Assembly (NCBI RefSeq): GCF_000717995.1
Contig: NZ_JODM01000018.1
Span: 114,126-178,125 of the forward strand
Direction: 5' to 3'
DNA from: Streptomyces violaceorubidus
Lineage (GTDB): Bacteria; Actinomycetota; Actinomycetes; Streptomycetales; Streptomycetaceae
Length of the DNA stretch: 64,000 bases
Shown here piece by piece: positions 60,204-64,000 of the stretch (position 1 is the stretch's first letter; each line of letters begins with the position of its first letter). The notes beneath the pieces were generated by a model. The model was not told the origin of the DNA. It made no database searches and worked only from the letters and a program-made list of their open reading frames with translations. Made by a program: the position numbers and the translations under genes.

Positions 60204-62960
60204 ATGGCCATCAATTACGACACGGACGATTACTGGGCACAGGTGGTCGGCCTCTACACGGGTTTCTCGATGCCGAGTCGTAAGACCCTTTTCGACAAGC
60301 TGAAGAGCAAGGAAGGCATCCCGCTCATGCGGGTCAACCTTGTCGAACACAAGGGCCGCGCGGTCGACTCGCAGGACTACGCCGCCTCCTCCGGCTGGCA
60401 GGCGTCCCACGGCGAGGACTACCGGCTGGCCTTCTACACGCACCACGGCGGCGACAAGGTGAGGCTCTTCACGGCCGACATCATCTTCATCGGGACGCTG
60501 GCCGACGCGAACGGCAAGAGCCATCTGACGGACGGCGGAGCCACCCGGGAGGGGGGTAAGTTCACCGGCAAGTACAAGGACGAGTGGGACGACGGCGATC
60601 TGTGGCGCTATGTGTCCGCCCCGAAATTCGTCTTCGACGCCCTGGTGAACACGTACAAGACGACGGACTTCTCGTACAACGGCGCGAGCATCTCCGATGA
60701 GGACTCCGTCGACCTCATCTCCTTCGAGCGGACCGCGGCCGCCTTCGACCGTGCGGCACAGTTCTTCCGGGAACAGATGAATCCGCTGGAGGACTGGTAC
60801 ACCTCGCTGGGGGGTGAGAAGGCCGCTTGGAAGGGCGAGTCCGCGGACGTCGTACGCACCCTCTTCCAGACGCTCTACAAGAACTACGACAGCTACACGG
60901 AGCAGATGGGGGGCCGGGAGTACAAGAGCGACCTCACCATGCTCGACGGCTACCAGCCCCGGTCCACCTACGCGGCGGGACTGCGCCAGGCCCAGTGGGA
61001 CCTCCACTGGGAGGCGCGCGAGATGCAGGCTGCCTGGCTGAACTGGGCGAACTCCGGGGAACACGACCCGCACCGGGCACTGCTCGAGGAGCTGGAGGAA
61101 CTCACCCGGTGGATCCTGACCAACAACGTGCCGCTGGTCAGCGTCAAGGTGCCGCACGGACACGTCACCTACAGCGAGGCCAACGACGGTGAGGAGGACC
61201 TGTGGGATGTGTCGGACGACGAGGGCGACACGTTCGGTACTTTCCCGGGGTTCAGTGACAATCCGGGCTTCGGCGCCCTGGACGACATCAACACCTGGAA
61301 ACATATCGGCGAAACCGCTGTGGCCCGCTGGAACCGCAATGTCGAGGGCTACCTCGTCGACGCGGCCAAAAGGTCTCTCTCCAACCTCGGCAAGAACTGG
61401 AACACGGCCACCGCCGATCTCGGCAAGGAGGTCGCGGACCGCAACCCCAACAGCCTCTCGCAGACCTTCGAGAAGCAGGAGGCCAAGAAGGCCAAGGACG
61501 AGGCGCTGAAGTCCGCCGACGACTCGAAGAAGGCGTTCGAAAACCTCAACAAGAACCTCTCCGACGCCAACAGCGGCAACAAGGAGCTGTTCGACAACCT
61601 GAGCAACGGCCTCAAGGACGCCAACGCGAACCAGGTCCAGCTCAACGACGGACTGAACGGACTCGGCGACAGTTTCAACGACGGCCTGAACAACATCGGC
61701 GACAGTTTCCAGGCCCTCAACGGGGGTGCCGACGGGCTCGGCGGCGGTCTGAACCTCAACGGTGGCGGCAGCGGACTCGGCGGTGCTCTGAACGCCGGCG
61801 GCGGTGACACGACGCTGCCGCTCAACGGCGGCCTGAACAACGCTCTCAACGGCGGTGGTGGCGGCCTGAACGACGCCCTCAACGGCGGCGGCGGCCTGAA
61901 CGACGCCCTCAACGGCGGCGGCACCCACTTGACCGACCCGACCTCGAATTCGGGCGTCACCCTGCCGCTCAATCCGTCCCTCAACGGCGGGGCCCTGAAC
62001 GGCGGCTCTCTCACCGGCGGGACGAAGAACGGCGGCACGTCCCCCCTCGGCCTGAACGTTCCCTCGACCGGTGCCGGCCCCCACCTGGACGCGGACGGCA
62101 ACCTGGTCCAGACGTATCCGGACGGGACGAAGACGTCGCTCAACCCCGACACCGGCGCCCTCGTCACGACCGACCCGAAGGGCCACACCACCACGACCCA
62201 GCTCAACCCCGGCGACGTCGTCAAGAACCCCGACGGCAGCCACACCCGAATCAACGCCGACGGCACCATCACGACGGAGTACTCGGACGGCACCAAGACG
62301 GTTTTCGACCCGTCCGACAACACGTTCCAGACGACGAATCCGGACGGCCACACCAGCACCGCACACCTGAACAAGCCGACCGATGTGCCCGATGTGCCGG
62401 GGCTGGGTCACAACCCGTCGTACAACGGCGGCACCACCCACCTGAACGGCAATTCCCCCGCGTTCACGGACGGCATCCGCAACGACGGCGGTCACTTCGA
62501 GTACGTCGACTACGACAGCACACCTTTCACGGGCGGTAGGCTGGACGGAAACGCAGGTGGTTACGGTGTGGGCGGCACTCACACCTCGCAGCCACCCGCG
62601 GGAGGCACACCGCTCAACCCGGGATTCGGCGCAGGTGCCGGGGGCGCCGGGGGTGCGGCAGGTGCCGGCGGGGGTGGTGCGAACGGAGAACGTGTCCGTA
62701 CAGTGCTGAGCGACGCCAACAACATGGCCGCGTCGCGTCGCGGCGGCTCCGTCATGCCGGGATTCGAGGGCGAGGCCATGCCCTACCGGCAGAACGGCAC
62801 CCCGACCACGAGTACGCCCATGGGCGGTGCTCCGATGGGCGGCGGTATGCAGGGCGGTCAGTCCACCGAGAGCGGTGAACGGCAGCGCACCAACTGGGTC
62901 GAGGAGGAAGAGGACGTGTGGGGGACTGAGGAAGGCGGGACGCCGGCGGTGATCGGATGA
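60204..62960 (+). CDS. 918-residue WXG-containing ESX substrate or scaffold with Leu-Asn-Gly repeats
   Basis: ATG 60204 has GGAG upstream. The folded N-terminal part (about 1-410) is helical and holds a WXG-type turn, Trp209-Lys-Gly211 (KAAWKGESADV). A Lys/Ala/Asp-rich coiled coil (about 420-500) leads to a Leu-Asn-Gly-rich repeat region (about 500-620; perfect 30-bp DNA repeats inside). Then come PDG/TK beta-hairpin repeats (about 628-722), a Gly/Ala-rich linker and an acidic tail with WVEEEEDVWG, a signature seen at the end of large ESX-locus proteins of streptomycetes. It is probably exported or surface-exposed. It overlaps the next gene by 4 bp. No enzyme motif was seen. Confidence 0.82.
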   Translation: MAINYDTDDYWAQVVGLYTGFSMPSRKTLFDKLKSKEGIPLMRVNLVEHKGRAVDSQDYAASSGWQASHGEDYRLAFYTHHGGDKVRLFTADIIFIGTLADANGKSHLTDGGATREGGKFTGKYKDEWDDGDLWRYVSAPKFVFDALVNTYKTTDFSYNGASISDEDSVDLISFERTAAAFDRAAQFFREQMNPLEDWYTSLGGEKAAWKGESADVVRTLFQTLYKNYDSYTEQMGGREYKSDLTMLDGYQPRSTYAAGLRQAQWDLHWEAREMQAAWLNWANSGEHDPHRALLEELEELTRWILTNNVPLVSVKVPHGHVTYSEANDGEEDLWDVSDDEGDTFGTFPGFSDNPGFGALDDINTWKHIGETAVARWNRNVEGYLVDAAKRSLSNLGKNWNTATADLGKEVADRNPNSLSQTFEKQEAKKAKDEALKSADDSKKAFENLNKNLSDANSGNKELFDNLSNGLKDANANQVQLNDGLNGLGDSFNDGLNNIGDSFQALNGGADGLGGGLNLNGGGSGLGGALNAGGGDTTLPLNGGLNNALNGGGGGLNDALNGGGGLNDALNGGGTHLTDPTSNSGVTLPLNPSLNGGALNGGSLTGGTKNGGTSPLGLNVPSTGAGPHLDADGNLVQTYPDGTKTSLNPDTGALVTTDPKGHTTTTQLNPGDVVKNPDGSHTRINADGTITTEYSDGTKTVFDPSDNTFQTTNPDGHTSTAHLNKPTDVPDVPGLGHNPSYNGGTTHLNGNSPAFTDGIRNDGGHFEYVDYDSTPFTGGRLDGNAGGYGVGGTHTSQPPAGGTPLNPGFGAGAGGAGGAAGAGGGGANGERVRTVLSDANNMAASRRGGSVMPGFEGEAMPYRQNGTPTTSTPMGGAPMGGGMQGGQSTESGERQRTNWVEEEEDVWGTEEGGTPAVIG
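61863..61922 (+). repeat. Tandem 30-bp repeat, two perfect copies
   Basis: Each unit encodes GLNDALNGGG. Degenerate versions (GLNNALNGGG, GLNLNGGG, LNGGALNGG) surround it within the low-complexity segment of the 918-residue protein. Slippage could change its length between strains. Confidence 0.85.
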
Positions 62961-63478
62961 GCGGGATCGAGAAAGGCAAGGATCCGGGGCGTGGCGCGCA
63001 CGGCGAGGCGGATGCCATCGTCTCGGCGAACCCGTTTACGGAGTCGCTCAACGCGCGCCTCGCCGAGACGCTGTCCGCCCTGGAGTCGGTGACCGCCGGC
63101 ATGGCCAGGGCCAAGGAGGAGCTGAGCAGAGCCACTCATGTGGCGCGGTCCCGGGACCGCACGGTGGAGGCCACGGCGGGCCCTCAGGGGCAGCTTCTGG
63201 AACTCCGGTTCCTCGACAACAAGTACCGCACCATGAGCTCCACCGAACTCGCCGCCTCGGTGGTGGAGGCGGTGTCCCTGGCGCGGGACGCGATGGCGCG
63301 TCAGGTGATGTCCACCATGGACCCCTTCACGCAGCCCCTGCCGGGAATGCCTGCCGAGGGCATGAACATCGACTGGGCGGATCTGTTCGGCAAGAGCGTG
63401 CTGGAGGACCCGGGGACGGCGGCCCGCATGGGGAACCCGAGGCTGCGTGACGAGATCGACGAGGATGGGGAGGAGTAG
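62957..63478 (+). CDS. YbaB/EbfC-like ESX-associated protein (EspL-like)
   Basis: A 173-residue protein translationally coupled to the 918-residue gene (ATGA overlap). The middle (about 25-125) has the YbaB/EbfC pattern: a helix (ARLAETLSALESVTAGMARA), two strands (TVEATAGPQGQLLELRFLD), then a second helix (TELAASVVEAVSLARDAMA). YbaB-type proteins bind DNA or act as ESX chaperones such as EspL. The position between ESX substrates supports a chaperone role here. Confidence 0.8.
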   Translation: MSGIEKGKDPGRGAHGEADAIVSANPFTESLNARLAETLSALESVTAGMARAKEELSRATHVARSRDRTVEATAGPQGQLLELRFLDNKYRTMSSTELAASVVEAVSLARDAMARQVMSTMDPFTQPLPGMPAEGMNIDWADLFGKSVLEDPGTAARMGNPRLRDEIDEDGEE

Positions 63479-63480
63479 CC

Positions 63481-63816
63481 GTGGGGGAGATTTTCTCGGC
63501 GAATGTGCAGGACATCGAGAAGTGGCGGAGCCTCATGAAGAGCATCGCGGAGATCACGGATAACACCGTGCGCGATTTCGAGGCCTCGGCACGCACCACT
63601 CTCGACTGGCCCGGGCGGGACGACTCGCTGGCCAAGGACCTGAGGCCCCGGGACAAGAAGGAGCGCGACGGTACCACGGAGACAGGCGCGTCGCTCATGC
63701 TCGCCATCAGTGGAATATCCAAGGCACTGCAGGTCAATGCAGATGTCATTCAGCGCGCCCAGAACGATAACAACGAGGCCATCAACGACGCGTCGCGCAA
63801 GACGGGTAAGCACTGA
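63481..63816 (+). CDS. WXG100-like ESX protein
   Basis: A 111-residue helical protein. GTG 63481 starts 2 nt after the previous stop, with GGAGGAG upstream. The turn carries Trp43-Pro44-Gly45 (LDWPGRD). The C-terminal helix ends NNEAINDASRKTGKH, resembling the end of the Esx-like protein at 58829. It immediately precedes a toxin-like gene and may be its partner for export. Confidence 0.8.
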   Translation: MGEIFSANVQDIEKWRSLMKSIAEITDNTVRDFEASARTTLDWPGRDDSLAKDLRPRDKKERDGTTETGASLMLAISGISKALQVNADVIQRAQNDNNEAINDASRKTGKH

Positions 63817-63822
63817 GCCGTT

Positions 63823-64000
63823 ATGGCGATCGAGGTGCCTGACTGGGCGAATGTCCTCTTTTTTATGGTCATTGGTGAGCGTATGCCGCAGGCCAATGAG
63901 GATCTTGCTTATCAGAGTCACCTGGCTTACAAGGATTTTTCGGCGCGGCTGCACAGGTTGTCGGGTCTGCTGGCGGGTGAAGACGTCCATCCAGATCGCC
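63823..64000 (+). CDS. N-terminus of a CpnT-like/WXG100-type polymorphic toxin, cut by the window edge
   Basis: At least 59 residues from ATG 63823, starting MAIEVPDWANVLFFMVIGER. This opening matches the N-terminal WXG100-like domain of ESX-exported polymorphic toxins (aromatic-rich start, then MPQANEDLAYQSHLAY). The toxic C-terminus is outside the window. Codon use is clearly different from neighbours, with many A/T-ending codons (TTT TTT, ATT GGT, AAT GAG GAT CTT GCT TAT), which suggests recent gain, as is common for such toxins. Confidence 0.7.
   Translation, partial: MAIEVPDWANVLFFMVIGERMPQANEDLAYQSHLAYKDFSARLHRLSGLLAGEDVHPDR

Overview
The window looks like a chromosome segment of a Streptomyces or close relative. 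It has very high GC, strongly GC-biased third codon positions, many secreted modular glycoside hydrolases carrying ricin-B lectin repeats, Tat-type signal peptides, large LuxR/LAL-type ATPase regulators, and an actinobacterial type VII secretion (ESX) locus. The species assignment is an inference from gene content; no rRNA or tRNA gene was seen.

Left part (1-17 kb): a left-truncated LAL-type LuxR regulator; a very large secreted GH3 / ricin-lectin / DUF5010-like / ricin-lectin protein that looks like two genes joined inside a repeated lectin module; a convergent TetR gene whose 3' end runs into the same junction; a divergent aldehyde dehydrogenase; an L32 ribosomal protein paralogue; a secreted thermolysin-type (M4) protease; a frameshifted TetR remnant; a luciferase-like monooxygenase; and a small secreted protein.

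Middle part (17-46 kb): a secreted six-hairpin glycosidase with four ricin domains; an exported epoxide-hydrolase-like protein; a free-standing 62-residue peptide gene with its own operator-like site and terminator; and a LAL regulator. Then comes a sugar-use cluster: GH36 alpha-galactosidase on one strand, and divergently a ROK repressor, an ABC sugar importer (binding protein and two permeases, no ATPase), a secreted GH27 alpha-galactosidase, a GH95 enzyme and an SGNH esterase. This fits uptake and breakdown of alpha-galactosyl or fucosyl/L-galactosyl glycans. After it come an LCP cell-wall ligase, an SRPBCC protein divergent from a CGNR zinc-finger regulator, Dps, a hypothetical protein, a third LAL regulator and a membrane-anchored ricin lectin.

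Right part (46.8-64 kb): a type VII secretion locus with a beta-helix/double AAA+ EccA-like ATPase, mycosin, EccC (opposite strand), EccD, EccB, two Esx-like WXG100 proteins in their own hairpin-bounded unit, an ESX-associated helical protein, a 918-residue WXG substrate or scaffold, a YbaB/EspL-like chaperone candidate, a further WXG-type protein, and the start of a CpnT-like polymorphic toxin that runs off the edge. No EccE was found.

The most unusual signals are (1) two breaks at the identical base of a duplicated lectin module, which fuse genes and remove stop codons, and (2) a 21-bp palindrome, GTCACC N GT NNN AC N GGTGAC, found upstream of the exported hydrolase and the orphan peptide and twice (weaker, centres 42 bp apart) between the SRPBCC and CGNR-regulator genes, suggesting a small undescribed regulon.
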